A DNA stretch of 64,000 bases, taken from the NCBI GenBank assembly GCA_964017235.1, contig OZ024938.1:13011454-13075453 (forward strand). Reading direction: 5' to 3'. Position 1 is the stretch's first letter. Each line of letters opens with the position of its first letter. Below the pieces are notes generated by a model. That model saw nothing but the letters and a program-made list of their open reading frames with translations. It ran no database searches and was not told the DNA's origin. The position numbers and the translations under genes were made by a program. This DNA is from Sabellastarte sp. h YS-2021. Taxonomy: Eukaryota > Annelida > Polychaeta > Sabellida > Sabellidae. Shown piece by piece: positions 47,075 through 60,309 of this stretch.

Positions 47075-48158
47075 GTTCAATACCTTGATTTGATATGAAG
47101 TTGGTCTTCAAAACGTGTCTCAATTGATTTGTGGTGATGTCACGCACATCTGTTATGTTACCAACGATCAGAAGCTTAGAACACTTTATACAACCAGTTT
47201 TTTTGTCATACAAGCTAATACATATATGTACATGTATATATTTTTAATATACTTATTCCAATTTAAAGTTTGACAACCAACATAGCTAGTTTTTATTTTC
47301 ACAAGGCTCAGATATCTAGACAAAATTTATAATAAAATTTATATATTATCTAGACAAAATTTTTCATAAAATTTAATATTTTAAACATAATATTTAACAT
47401 TTTAATATTTTTTATGTAATAATAATAATGAACCAAGTTTCTTGGAAATGAATTGAGGAAACACATACAAAATCAACCAAAAATGTTAATCAAAAGGAAA
47501 ATGGTTACCTAGTCCATACCAACCAATAAGTCCCTTTAATTTCCATTACAATTTATATAACCTGTATATGTGAAAACCCTCTGTATCAAGCTTATGTATA
47601 TATATTTATTTATAAAGCATATATCTCACACTGGTCACTCTTCACTGGTCAAGTTCACTTTAGCGCCAAGACCACTTAGAGTCAAGGTCCAGGTGAGAAT
47701 GAAATAAGTTAGAAAGCTTAACACAAAGTGCTGAACAAGACCTTTTTCTTGTTAGATGTTAGTATTGTCACCCTTGCTTTCTAAAGCAGGGCGGGATGTT
47801 AGCGTAATTGTGTCTGTTTATGGGCTTCTGTATTTGTTTGTCAGTGGACATTACCCAACATTATACATCAGCTTGGGGTCAATTTTTGACACAAAGTGGA
47901 GTGTCCATCTAGGATGATCCAGATTCACATTAGGACTATAGGGTTGTTCTTTTTAGGATTTTCATTAATATATATGGTTTCAGTTTTCCAGCGAGGGTTT
48001 CAGCTCCACCTGGTACTGCCTGTAATAATTGATTCTACACAAACATAGCATCTTGTTAGTTGAAATGAAGTCATTATTAACATCACCATGTATTATTCAT
48101 AATCTAAGATGCTTTTAATACTTTAAGGTTATGTACCTTGAGGTAAAATAACAAAACT
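47075..48158. other. Upstream of the IgGFc-type gene
   Basis: AT-rich with ATTTA/TATAT tracts near 47.2-47.4 kb. A stretch near 47.76-47.96 kb looks like a decayed dispersed repeat (TTTGTTTGTCAGTGGAC). Nothing else recognised. Confidence 0.4.
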
Positions 48159-48171
48159 TGCACATGTTGTG

Positions 48172-48396
48172 AGGGGGCTCGGTGGTGTAGCGGTTAGAGT
48201 TCTCGCCTCCAACCTCTGAGTCCGCCAGTTCGAATCTCGGGCCGGGTGCTTCATGTTGGAAAGTTGGTAGTTACTTGCCAATGCCCGGTGGTTTACAGTG
48301 CAATATGCACTGGTTTCCTCCACCTGTAAACTACCTGTCTTAATATGACCCTGGCTGTTGAACGTGACGTAAAACAACAAATAAATAAATGAAAAA
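48172..48396 (+). mobile_element. Family II SINE
   Basis: Complete copy; exact duplication TGCACATGTTGTG at 48159-48171 and 48397-48409. Confidence 0.92.
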
Positions 48397-48683
48397 TGCA
48401 CATGTTGTGTCAGAAGCATTTAATCCTCTTTGATAATCTGATTGATTACATTTCACGTTTATAACTGATATTAGATTATTTCCAAGGCTGAATTAATGTC
48501 AAATAATTTGGAACATTTAACTATTTGGGACCGCCAATATATTCGTGTCAAAAAATATCTACATCAAAGGTTACACATGAACACATTTTGATAACTGGTA
48601 TTATAATGTACTCCTCATTAAAATTATTTGACTCTAAATAATACAGGTCAAATGAGTAATAATGACAAAGGTCAAAGTAGGCG

Positions 48684-48824
48684 TTTTACGTTCAGTTCAA
48701 CAGCCAGGGTCATATTGGAACAAGTCTTCAGCATTGCCACTTGTGGAGTTCATAACCCCACATAGAGGTGACAACCTGTGATTAGATGGCTAACCTGCTG
48801 ACCATTAGGCCACTGAGGACCTTA
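48684..48824 (-). mobile_element. Family III SINE
   Basis: Inverse of the 37.9 kb type: GGTCCTCAGTGGCCTAATGG head, ACAAGTGGCAATGCTGAAGA, and the tail TATGACCCTGGCTGTTGAAC. The B box is decayed. Confidence 0.7.
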
Positions 48825-48829
48825 TGAGT

Positions 48830-50930
48830 AATAATTAAGTATGACTCTTTTACCTCTCTTTGCATTTTTGCATAGCTTTGACCTCTGTGACCTTCTTGCA
48901 TCATGACCTTCCAATATGAGGTGACAAATTGAATTACTAGCCTAGAGCTGGGTTTTAGATTTTCTCTCAGTGACCTTGATTGTATGAAGTTCACTGGGTT
49001 GTGACCTTTGATCTCAAGTTTGGCCTTCAACTGTGGTATTGTCAGCCTGTTACCTTTGACTGGAACTTATGACCTTTTATTCATGTTATATGATATGAAT
49101 GTTTTAATCTTGTTTCACATTCATTCATCGGTAACATATGACTGTATGTTTGAGTGCATTATGATATAACTGCATTATTAATAATCTTTGTTTGTCTTTA
49201 TAATTGATGTATAATAAATTATATATCCCAAACTTTTATTTTCTTCGGGCTTGGTACTCGGGGAATGAGTACAAGTATGACCCAAGTATCTTTTAGTTTT
49301 TATTTTCACTTTGCTCCAATGATAATGAAATTACTCCATATTTACGTAAAGTATCAAAAATACTTAAAATACATTCAAAGTTATTGGTACCAGTAAATCT
49401 AAAAACTACAATTTTTAATCCTGAGAATTCTTCGTCATTTCTCCATACATTTTAATGTAATTAAATGAGTAGAATCCCAAGTGAAAGCACTTTGCAAATC
49501 GTATTTACATGATATGTGTAGGTTACGTATTTTAGTAACATTAACATAAAATTATGTACTTATCGATATAAAACTTTTAATGCTAATTGTCTGTAGTGGG
49601 TGGCACAATTCATTTACAGTGTTAAGGAACCACAGTGTCAGTCCTTCTCCTCATGTACAAGAGCTAGTTATAATTATGGTTGGGGGGTTCCAGTCTATTT
49701 AAATTTCATTGTAAACACACCATGCTTTTAGCTTTTCCTATGACAACACGAGTACCTGTCCCAATATGACCTTGCCTGTTGAACAGGATGTAAAACCCCA
49801 ACTTTGACCTTCAGCATTTTCTAATAGGGCCGTTCCATTATGAAGTTTGTAACAGGCTCACACCTCATGAGCATCTGCAGCACCAAACCACAGTAGTTAA
49901 AAAATCACTATTTGAATGAATCTCTTACTACAGTCACCAAAGGTGTGGTCCGTGGTGTACATAAGGTTGTGATTCGGTCATCTTTTGGTGCAATACGGCA
50001 ACATAAGGCGAGTTAAGGTATTGGTCATTTCGCCACATTTTTATCTTACGGCTACCAAAGGTGAGTTGAGGTAAATGGAGGTTCTTGTCAGTGACCAACA
50101 TTTGCAGTACTGTCGTCCTACTGTTATTGAAGGTTAAAAAACATGTTCAATAAGTGGCGACTATAGTGTGAACAAATCGGACCAAATGGGGCAATGTGGG
50201 GACGGTTCCGCCACTCAGTAAAACTTCTGACTGCAGGAAGTACCACCTGTAGTGTGAAATGGGTATAAGGTACTTAATAGGTACTCCCGAGACCAGCAGT
50301 ATTTTCGCAAAACTAATTTACCCATAATGTGGATAATTACTTTGGATTTCTGTAAAGCTTTTACCAACATAATATGCACAAAATCTGATAGTAGATCCTG
50401 CATCCTTGTGTTGCTTTTTGGTACAGTTTTCTGGACCAAAATGTTAGGTCTTTCATATTTTGGCAGTTGAAGCTATTAGTATAGAAAATTATCCCAAAGG
50501 TATGTATTCTACAACATTAAATGGCATAGTCTGTCCGTTCGTCCAAAACACCTTTCAATCAAATACTCACATTTAGTTTTTGACACATGGGTTAAAACAC
50601 TGCACAGTGTAGCTATTAGGATGGTTCTATACAAAAATGAGTATTTTGATTGTAAAGCTTTTGGTTCTTTTTAATGTTTTTAAATGTTATGATCTACCTG
50701 TTTTGTCTAACATATTGCTAACAAATACAACACGCCTTTTAATACCATCTTTCAAAATAAAATTTATATTTGGAGACAGAGCTCAGACCAGTGGCACAAG
50801 GTACAATTCTAAAAATAGGATTTTCATATCTCTAAGCATTAAATTCCACAGTTAATATACTATATGGAACAGCTTATTTATATTCCCGAAGGATTCAAGT
50901 GATAATACATTCCACTGGGTGGCATTTTGA
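48830..50930. other. Intergenic, little recognised
   Basis: Contains tail words of family III (CCTGTCCCAATATGACCTTG, TGTTGAACAGGATG) at 49.75-49.80 kb. The rest is AT-rich without genes I can support. Confidence 0.45.
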
Positions 50931-50936
50931 CTGTAC

Positions 50937-50976
50937 TCATCACGCTACGCCACAATTCATGAAAGTCTGGTGACAA
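50937..50976 (-). mobile_element. 5S-derived SINE, 5' scrap
   Basis: Inverse reads GACTTTCATGAATTGTGGCG then TAGCGTGATGAG, the start of the 5S-derived SINE family only. Confidence 0.6.
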
Positions 50977-51879
50977 AGTGGTCTCTAGTATAATTGGTTT
51001 AAGTGAATCAGTTTGGCCCCCTCCTCCCTTTCTGGTATTCTTGACAAATAACGTTTCTTGTAACTTTCTTAGACTTGGTGCCCCAGAAGAATTAGTAAAA
51101 TAGATTATTTATCTTCTTTATTAATCTTCAGTTGCTGTCTATCATGTAGAAAAATGCATGTATTTTAAGTACAGTCCCCTTTTTTGAAAATTGAAAGAAA
51201 TCAAGATTCCCATGTTTTAGCATAATAATAATATGAGAGGATCTGATATCATAGTTAAATATTTTAATTCAGTTTATGAGTTGTTCATCATTTTTCCTTT
51301 AACATTTTCTCCAATGGGAAGTAATTTACACCTTGAATATCATTGAGATACAAACTGAATTCTAATTCAGCTTTTATAGAACTTAATCTCAGATTCATAT
51401 ACATAAGCCAAAGTCCTAAATCAGATTGGGAAGGTGACATCTTGGGTGTCACATTATTCAGTGGCAGTGTTCAGTAATTCTTGTTAATAAGCCATTGGTC
51501 AACTTTGACCTAATTACCTAGTGGTTTCCCGCTTTTGGCTACCAAACCTCAGTTTAGAATTACAATTTGAAGAGGCTAGACGCCATTTTTAACTCAAAAA
51601 CTAAAAAAAGTTTTATGTTATTTTATAGAAAATACATCTGTGATTTCATCGCCATTGAACTGGACGTTATAATATTGGACTACACATCCTGTTATTGCTG
51701 TGATCTGAGTCTACTGGACAGCTTCATGTTTGCTCAGTTGACAGGGACGGTCTAACCTATTTCCTTGTTATTTAGCCGTTCATGGTCGAGCTTGACAAGC
51801 ATTCATCAATATGTCTAGCTTAAATCTCAGCACAGGGGCTTATTTTATATTTTCAGTGATAAACTTTGACATTAATGTA

Positions 51880-54800
51880 AATTGAGCGTGATATCAATCA
51901 TGGTTAAAATCTTTGATTGTGTAAAATGTGGAGGACACCATGCAAGACCAATCAACCATAACTGCAAAGAATTAAAATCAGCTGATATGGAGCCTGAAAG
52001 GGACACAAATTCCTTAATTTTGAAAGAACTAAAAACTCTAAGTAGTATGAATGACTCAAATGAAAAGCAAAGTTCAGTCATTGGAGGTAAGCAGATCTCC
52101 CAGTACCAGTGCTAGCAGTAGATCCCCAGTTTCCAGTACATGCAGCAGAAGGCCACATGAGGACCCAGAAGATGACCTAATATTGCCATCCCTGCGTACT
52201 TCGAGAGACATACAAGAACAGGTGGATGCTCGAATCCGGGACCTCCAGATAGCACCAGATAAAGGCAAGTTAAAGTCCCAATGAGGTGGATCTGAAACTG
52301 TTTTTGTTAAAAGGGAGGTCCCTTGGCCTCAGAACTTTATCTTAAGGGGTAGCACCAAGTCACGAGTTAGTTATGATAGTCCATATCACAATGGGTTTCA
52401 GGTTTTGCCACCATTATAAAAGATGAAAAGAATGCACAAGTTAAGCAAAACATGCTTGAATATCTTTCGGAAATAATGGAGGATAGTCATAATTTTGGTT
52501 GGGGGGCAGCAAGGAGCCCATGCTGTCTTTCTCTGTAAAATGGAGGAGGGCAGACTGGATTGGGGGTTAGGCGGGCCTATGCCCACAAAGTCCAAAGTCA
52601 AAATTCAAATGTACCTAACACAAAGAAAAGTTTTGGCAAAAACAACCCAACACCCTGTAAATTCTGCCAAAAGGGAACATGTTCACACAAAGTTGACCAT
52701 GAAACAAACAACCATATATACCTCCATGTGTGTAGTTTCTGTTTTGCAAGTGGCAAGAAGTACCCCCATGCATTAAAAGACTGCAAAAAGAATGTAGAAA
52801 ACGAATGAGGCACTTCTTCGCAGTGCCTAAACAAACCAATACTTATAAATACCAAAGTCGTACTTTTATAAATAGCCAACTGTTGAATGTGCAAAGCAAT
52901 AACTGGAGAGTAGATTATAAAATGTTTGCAGGTGTGTCCTATGCAGATATTGTAAAAAGTAAATGGTGTGTCAGTGAAAGGGTAAATACTCACAAAGACG
53001 ACTTTGTTGGTTCACAAACAGGCAATAAAAGTTGTTCTCGAACCCGTGTCCCACAAGCTTCACCCAAAGCACCTAACCATTCAAACCTCTTGATCAAACG
53101 GTCAGAGGTGCATAGTAACATAAAAGTGGCACACTCCGCCAAAGGTGTTAATATTAACACTTCAAACCGTGTTGATTGTGTTCCCACTGAAGTATGCAAC
53201 AGATTTGACGTGTTGAATAACATTCATGATATTGAATCACACGAAGTGAATAATAGTCATGATATTGAAGCACCTAAAGTGCAACTTAAGAAACCTAATA
53301 TGCACAGTGTTGACTATGTAAACACACAAGCTCGAACTATTGACAAACACGGATGTGGAACACTAATGCCAGTGATAAAAACAGAATTGTAGAAAATTCT
53401 GTACAAAAACGGCTAAATTATGGCAAACCAAATACAGGTAAGATTCCTGATAGTGTAATCATGTTAAAAGAATATGAAGACAAATATGGGTTTATCCCAT
53501 TAGGGGACCTGGTAGATCCGGAATATAATGAAAAAAATTCCACCATTGATGATATAAAAAATACGGTAAAAAATTCAAACAAATTTAATTTTATTGAGTC
53601 ACAAATCCAGGTGGTCTCACAGCTAAACCCTGATGTGTGGGATTCTTATTTCAAACATTATCGGGATAAACAATTGTGTTTCCTTATACGGTACGGATTT
53701 CCTCTGGATCACAAACAAGATTCCCCTTTACATCATGACTTTCAAAATCACAGTACGGCTAATAACTATGAGGCAGATGTTAGGGCTTACTTGAAGGAAG
53801 AAATTCAATTTGGTGCCATTTTAGGTCCATTTAACAATAAACCACTAGATAACATGCATTTTTCTCCCTTTCTAACAAGAGAAAAACCTGGAGCCCCTCA
53901 TAGGAGAGTTATAGTGGACCTCAGTTATCCGGAAGGTTGCTCAGTTAATGCAGGGGTTGATTCTGAAAAATATCTTGATATTCCCTTCCTTCTTACACTT
54001 CCTACTTTAGATAATATCACTCAAAAAGTAAAACAAAATGGTAAGGGTTCAATGTTATACAAAATTGACTTAAGCAGAGCATTTCATCATGTAAAAATAG
54101 ATCCTAAAGATTATAATCTTCTCGGCTTACAAATTTGCAATGAAATATACTATGATTCATGCCTCCCCTTCGGATTTAAGCATGGTTCGGCCATGGTCCA
54201 GAGAATCAGTGACGCCATAAGATATATTATGAATTCTTTGGGTTATAAAGTACAAACTATATTGATGATATACTTGGTCATTCAGTTTGTAGCTAGGCAT
54301 CTGATTCCTTTCATACCCTCCACAAACTCCTCACAAACCTAGGTTTTGATATTGACCAAAAGAAAATTGTCACCCCTAGTACCAAAGTCACGTGCTTAGG
54401 AGTAGATATTGATACAATAAATTTCACAGTTTCAATAACCAGTGACAAAATCACAGAAATTATAGGTATATGTCGCATTTGGAGTAAGAAAAAGTGGTGT
54501 ACAAAGAGGGAACTACAGTCACTATTGGGAAAATTGTTATATATCACTAAATGTGTCAAATCGTCTCGCTTCTTCCTCAATAGAATGCTAGAAGTCCTCA
54601 GAACTAGTCAAAAAAGAGAAAAAAATACATCTAACTCAAGATTTCCATAGAGATTTGAACTGGTTTACAAAGTTTATACCAAAATTCAATGGTACAGCCT
54701 TTTTTGCTCGTCAGAATATTCATTATGAAATTGAACTAGATGCTTGCCTTCAAGGTTTGGGGGCAAGATGTGGAGATTAAGTATATACTATCTCAATTCC

Positions 54801-55145
54801 ACTTAATTATGAAAATATGGGTATAGTCCATCTTGAGATGCTCAATATTTTACTTGCAATTCGAACCTGGGGTACTTCATAGCAGGGTAAAAATATTAGG
54901 ATTCATTATGACAACCAAGCTGTGGTCAGTGTTCTCACCACAGGCAAGACTAGAGATGCTGTATTGGCGGCCATTGCACGTAATATCCTAATGGAGACAG
55001 CAGCACATGACATATGCCTTAAAACTATGCACATTAGTGGCAAAGACAATGAGGTAGCAGATAGCCTATCTAGATTCTTTATAGGGGACAGGTATAAGGA
55101 ACGTGTTTATCACTTGTTAAAAAAACCCATCCCAAATAAATAAAC
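51880..55145 (+). mobile_element. DIRS-like retroelement, fossil
   Basis: Parts in order: a gag-like region with Cys/His knuckles (about 51.9-52.8 kb), a linker, a reverse transcriptase (about 53.4-54.6 kb) and a DIRS-type RNase H region (about 54.7-55.1 kb). The RT resembles that of tyrosine-recombinase retroelements (DIRS kin) more than LTR or LINE types. I found no recombinase and no clear terminal repeats, so the ends are approximate. It is broken, with several breaks. The protein likeness is still good, suggesting moderate age; no date can be taken without paired ends. Confidence 0.75.
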
Positions 55146-55149
55146 AAAT

Positions 55150-57820
55150 GAGTTTTGAAATAAAGCCAAGGTAGGAAATGGTATTAATGGTAATTATTAT
55201 AAGGTAATTTTGGTTTAGATTCTGCTTTTTTTCAAAAACTTTTTTTTTTTAAACTTGCTGGGAAAGGGCCATCTGCAGTGAAAGGCTTATGAAAATTGTA
55301 ATACACGAGTAATATGATAATATACCTCTTCACAACGGAAGGTATTTATAGGATCCAAATCACAAGAACTGGAGGAATTAGAAATTATTATTGCCTCATT
55401 TCATCTATCACTATGAAACAGAAGATAAAGAATGTTAATTGAATGTTAATCTGAGGTAATGAGTTGCAAAATTATATTTTACTTTGGCAAATAGCAAGTA
55501 ATACATGTTGACTGCCTAACAGGTATTCACTACAAGTGGTAGCATATCACAACAGTGGGCCCAATCACCAGTTTGTAATGCTTGTTAGTCATATAACCAT
55601 TTCAGAATGATTTGTAATTCTCAGTCGCCCCATGCTTGTCAAAAGTGTTTCTTGGGTTGTTTAAATATTGATGATGTAGATGGTACTGCAGCAGTTCACT
55701 AAGTTAGAATTATTTATGTCATTGGTAACAAATGGTATATCAACTTGGTTAAACGTATGGAATTTGATGTGCCTGATTAGCATTGCCACAGGTGTTAATA
55801 TGTATAGTAGAGATACAACTGTTTGATTACACTATAATTATTTTTCACAATGTTCTCTTATATTTATTTAGCTTAGATAGCTGAGGTGTCTTCCAGTCTT
55901 CCAGACTTTGAAAGGTCCCTGATACAGAGTGCATCATGGCAAAAATACACCACGTTTGCATTATGATTCAGACAGCCTAGAAAGCCAGGCTAGTCCTTGA
56001 TGCACTTCTAGCCACTTGCCATGTGTACATAGACTACGCGGTGTTTTTGTGCTATTTGAGAAGGCACTACCCTACAATTCTCAAGGCCCATTATATAGTA
56101 ATGGTAATTCTATTAAGGCAAAAAGACAACCATATGCAGATGACATAATTTTATTTCTACAATTCGTGACAAAGAGCATTAGCAAATGACTATAACACAC
56201 ATCTAGACTATTTGTCCATCTGCAACAACCAAGTAAACATATTTCTGTCATTCTGAAGTCAAAAGTAATTCCAAGTATACCAAGATGATTGACAATTTGG
56301 CAAATGACAAAAATACATGCCAATACTGTTAAGTGTTGTGCACCATTTGATTTCAGATATGTAGAAACTATTCCTTTGACTACAGAAGGATATAAAAACA
56401 TGTGTTTCAAACATTCTGAACATAAATCACATGCAATGAAATCTGGACTCAGACACAGATCCATTCTTGCCCCTCTTCAGAGAAGACTTCTGGATCAAAC
56501 GCCACACTAGGACATCCTTGTGGGGTTGGAAGGATGGGTTGGATCCAGTTTGAATGGGGAGACAGGTAAGTAGACACTTCAGTGACACAGGAATAGACAT
56601 CTGGTGCTAAAGTCTGACTCCCGAGTAGGAAGACATAGGTCTGGTGTGAGGCAGCCTACAGCATATATACATTTAATATTATGATAATAATACAGATAGC
56701 CCCTGACAACACCAACGGCGTATGGCATCCATTTGCTACATTCAGACCAGAAATGAAGCTAGCTTTCCTCTCTGCACTCTTCACGCTAATTTGGGTTAAG
56801 TTTGACATGCATTTTGTTTACAAATATTACCTGAAGTATAGTTGCAGTTAAATTACTGAAATACATAAAATGTTGCAAGCATTGGCTTTGTGTCACTGTT
56901 TCACTTTTTTCACTGGTTGATCTCAAGATATTGTTTCAATTGAAAACTACCTCTCAGAAATTGTCATGTTTATGTTGTGTACCAAGGCACTACTTTATTT
57001 AATGTTTACTTGATGAAATAGTCGAAACGTGTAGCTGATCAGTTTTGTGTTCATTAAGAAAATATTGGGATATTCCAATCATTATTTGAAAATTAATCAT
57101 TGCTCGTCATCTCTGATCAGAATACGAAAATACATCCTTGGACACATTTTAAACAATCCTGAACTTTCACTGAAGCAAACCTTTAGGTCTTATGGCATTT
57201 CATACAGTCAAACTTTAAAAACCTATTTAAACAAAATAAAACGTATTTTTACTTATGCTGTTTCAACTTGTATCTGTGTATGCATATGTAGAAATTGCAA
57301 TCCATGAAGGACAACAAAATAATAATAATAATGTACATAATTTTTGCCTTGGTTCAACTCTGGTACAAAGAATGTTTTTAGCATGTGGTATTGCAAATCA
57401 CTCTATCAAAAGATTTTAAGATCATTAAAATCATACTTGTACAAAATATCCTGATTGATTGATTGATTGATTGAGTGGTTGCTTATATGGTTTTCCATAT
57501 GGTTTTCCACGGGATGGAGGAATGTGTTGTGCATACTACGAGGTCATGATTCTGCAACTGAAAGTTATTATACACAGACCAGAAACTTTCCCAATCCAGG
57601 TTGGACTGCAAGTAAGAATCAGGCCCTGACATGTGGGGAGTGAGTGTGTCACCCACTTCACCACCCTATATTTCTGTGGAATATACATATCAGTTTGTAT
57701 GTTATTCCTTCATCATTGTACCAGATAGTTCAGTGTAGTTGTACCAGGTATTATACTGTACCTAAATCTGCATGAAAGTGTCACAAATAATAAGATATGA
57801 ATCTGTCCATACACAAGTAG
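55150..57820. other. Intergenic with a LINE scrap
   Basis: At about 56.10-56.17 kb the plus strand reads KRQPYADDIILFLQ, a LINE reverse transcriptase YADD motif. A GATTGATT run at 57.45 kb could be a LINE tail. No gene found. Confidence 0.45.
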
Positions 57821-57825
57821 TTTAC

Positions 57826-57927
57826 CTCACTGCCTTGGGCTGTTAATGCAGTAGTGCCTGCTTCTATATTCACTCCTGTACCAGAACACATTGAACCTCC
57901 ACTGATTTGCCCCTGCACATCTCGGAC
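57826..57927 (-). CDS. Unrecognised gene, exon C
   Basis: Acceptor AATACCCTTTCAG, donor GTGAG|GTAAAC; 34 codons, phase 0 both sides. Encodes VRDVQGQISGGSMCSGTG, then VNIEAGTTALTAQGSE. Gly/Ser/Thr-rich with one Cys. The family is unknown to me. Confidence 0.6.
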
Positions 57928-57999
57928 CTGAAAGGGTATTTTGACCAGCAAATGAGTGCAATAGCTTTTATGGTGTTTAAGCACAAGCTCTAGCAAGAC

Positions 58000-58290
58000 T
58001 AGCACTTTTAGGGATCACTTTTTTCATTATATTTTTATTTAATTTTTGTTGATGGACTTTCATAAGTTGTGGCATAGCATGACGAGTATCCATCTCATCA
58101 TGGACGTTAAGCAGCAATGGGCTACATTAGTACCTGGATGGGTAACTCAGAGTTCTAGACCAGCTGTGGGATGTATCTGACTCAGAATTTTTTTTCACCA
58201 GACTTTCATAAATTCTAGTGCACTACTCATGCCTCTCATGGCTTTGCAACTCACGCATGTAGACCAAAATACTTGTTGGACTTGTTATAC
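58000..58290 (+). mobile_element. 5S rRNA-derived SINE
   Basis: GGACTTTCATAAGTTGTGGC, then GACGTTAAGCAGCAATGGGC, TACCTGGATGGGTAACTC, and the family body ending TTGTTGGACTTGTTA. Similar length to the 27.7 kb copy. Confidence 0.82.
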
Positions 58291-58549
58291 ATGATTCGTA
58301 GCACCCATACACAACAAACCAGTACTGTCCAATACTATATACTAAGATACTAGCCATCCAGTGTATGAAGAAAATTGCACACATTTTTAAAACTACAAGC
58401 AGTATGTGGCCTTTATAGGGAGATACACAGCTTTGGATCTATTGTTTGCATAAAGTGGTGCACCCTTAACACATGGATAATTAGCATTGCAAATTATTCA
58501 ACAAGTAAGCTATAACTTTATTACACGTGTTAGAGTAAATGTGTGAAAT

Positions 58550-58690
58550 CAGTAAATATGTGTATTTACTGAAATTTTCAATAAATACGCATTGTTCAGT
58601 AAATACATGTATTCCCTGAAAATTTCAGTGAATACGCGTATTTACTGGTTTTGGGGTTTTTTTTTGGTTCAGTAAATATGTATATTTCTG
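58550..58690. repeat. Four 21-22-bp palindromes (CAGTAAATA type)
   Basis: CAGTAAATATGTGTATTTAC+TG at 58550, variants at 58597, 58626 and 58670. All read as CAGTAAATAY facing its inverse. They lie in the intron between exons B and C. Confidence 0.8.
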
Positions 58691-58699
58691 CTATATCTT

Positions 58700-60157
58700 A
58701 ATCAATATTAACAGTTATTTAAAACTTTAAATGGCTTTGTCATATTCGAAGTTTTACACTTGTTCACACACTGGGTTAACTATCTTACATCACTTTATAA
58801 TTTCAGAAGCAGTCGCATGTGATATGTGATACAAACTAGCAATATATATATATATTTTTGGCATTAAAAAAAATTGTTATGTTATTAACAGTGTATAACT
58901 ATTTGTCCAATTTTGATACTTTATTTGGTGAGGAACAACATGCAACAACATGCTTTAATAATGTATTTCTTTACAGCAAGGTATTTACAGAGATTCTGCC
59001 CGTTTTGTTGCATTAAAATAAGTGGAGAAATGATGCATTTCGTTCAACTTTAACCCTGTATATGACAGAATTGTTTTACGTTCTCTATTTCAAGGTGGAT
59101 ATATTTTACCTATTATTCATTATATATGTGTATAATAAAAGGAAAACATCAATATTAGACATATAGTTTCTTCTTAAGATTAATACAGATTTAAAATTTT
59201 ACTGGGAACTAATTTTTACTGTACAAACTGATGAGCAAAAGTAGCTAAAATTAATGCTCAGCAAACCTCAATATTAATTTCATCTGTTCAATGCAATATA
59301 GTATAGTCAGAACTGTAATGAGATACATTGCTTTTATGCACTGAAAATTGTGCAAAAACTGCTGAAACAAAATTATTTCAATTTTCAGACTTCTGCCAAC
59401 TTTCAGTAGACAAGTAGGTATCATAGAAACATGAAATTATTCTTAAGTCAAAAGACTAGAGGATCATTATTTTTGGTCTAATTTCGAAAAAAAAACATCA
59501 CCATTTTTGACTATAAAAATATATAACATTTGCTTATTGTTCACTAGTTAATAAACTCATTTGACCGGTGTGCAGAAAAAGTAAAGTCATTTCTTCTGAT
59601 CTAGTGGTCAATATGGCCGGTGCTTATTTCCAGTCTCTTTGTCATGAAGGAACTCACAGGATCCCTACACCCCTGAATAGACTGCTGATCTGTGGTAGGT
59701 TTACCTTCCCCAAATAGTGTCAGTTACCATTAGTAACATTAGTGCCCCTGGGTGAAAAGGAACATATATGCAAAGTATCTTGTCTAAAGGCACAATCTCC
59801 ATGACTCAGTAAAGGATTGAACCATCAACTCTGAAGTCCAACACGCTAACCACAAAGACCACAATTTTTGTGTAATCCGATAATAGCTTGCATAGCTGTG
59901 TGAAATTACCTCAAGATAACTTCTTCTATCAAAGTTAAACTGTCAAATGGTTTCTCTGACAGTCCTTCATAATTCATATCTCTGTCTGAAGGCGGTTGAT
60001 GATTTGCATACCTCTATGCAAAAATCCTCTGATGATTCACATTTCTCAATGGAAGTCATTGATGATTTATGTTGTTTATAAAAGTCAGCTACTAATTCAC
60101 ATTTCTTTGTGAAAATTATCTATGATTAACTTTTGCTCCACTTGATGATTCACATAC
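58700..60157. other. Intron between exons B and C, mostly unassigned
   Basis: AT-rich; TATATATATATA near 58.85 kb. Apart from the tRNA-headed fragment at 59.7-59.9 kb I recognise nothing. Confidence 0.45.
59715..59875 (-). mobile_element. tRNA-headed SINE fragment, family IV
   Basis: Inverse reads GTGGTTAGCGTGTTGGACTT, then GATGGTTCAATCC (B box), then TTGTGCCTTTAGACAAGATAC, a layout common in invertebrate SINEs ('gggcaaggcac' type). Different from families I-III. Confidence 0.55.
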
Positions 60158-60309
60158 CTGTGTGACTGTGCTCTGGTCAAAGGCATCGTTATAATCAGCC
60201 ACACAGCCTGCTGTCAGATCACTGCCATCCACTGTGCTAAGGAAGCCATTGTGCCTCAAGGCATACTTCAGAGTGGCCTGTACGTGACTGACAGGCATGT
60301 CAAATGCAT
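60158..60309 (-). CDS. Unrecognised gene, exon B
   Basis: Acceptor GTCTTTGTCAG, donor CACAG|GTATGT; phase 1 in, 0 out. Encodes AFDMPVSHVQATLKYALRH, then a TAGC segment and YNDAFDQSTVTQ. It joins in phase to exons A and C. Confidence 0.68.
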
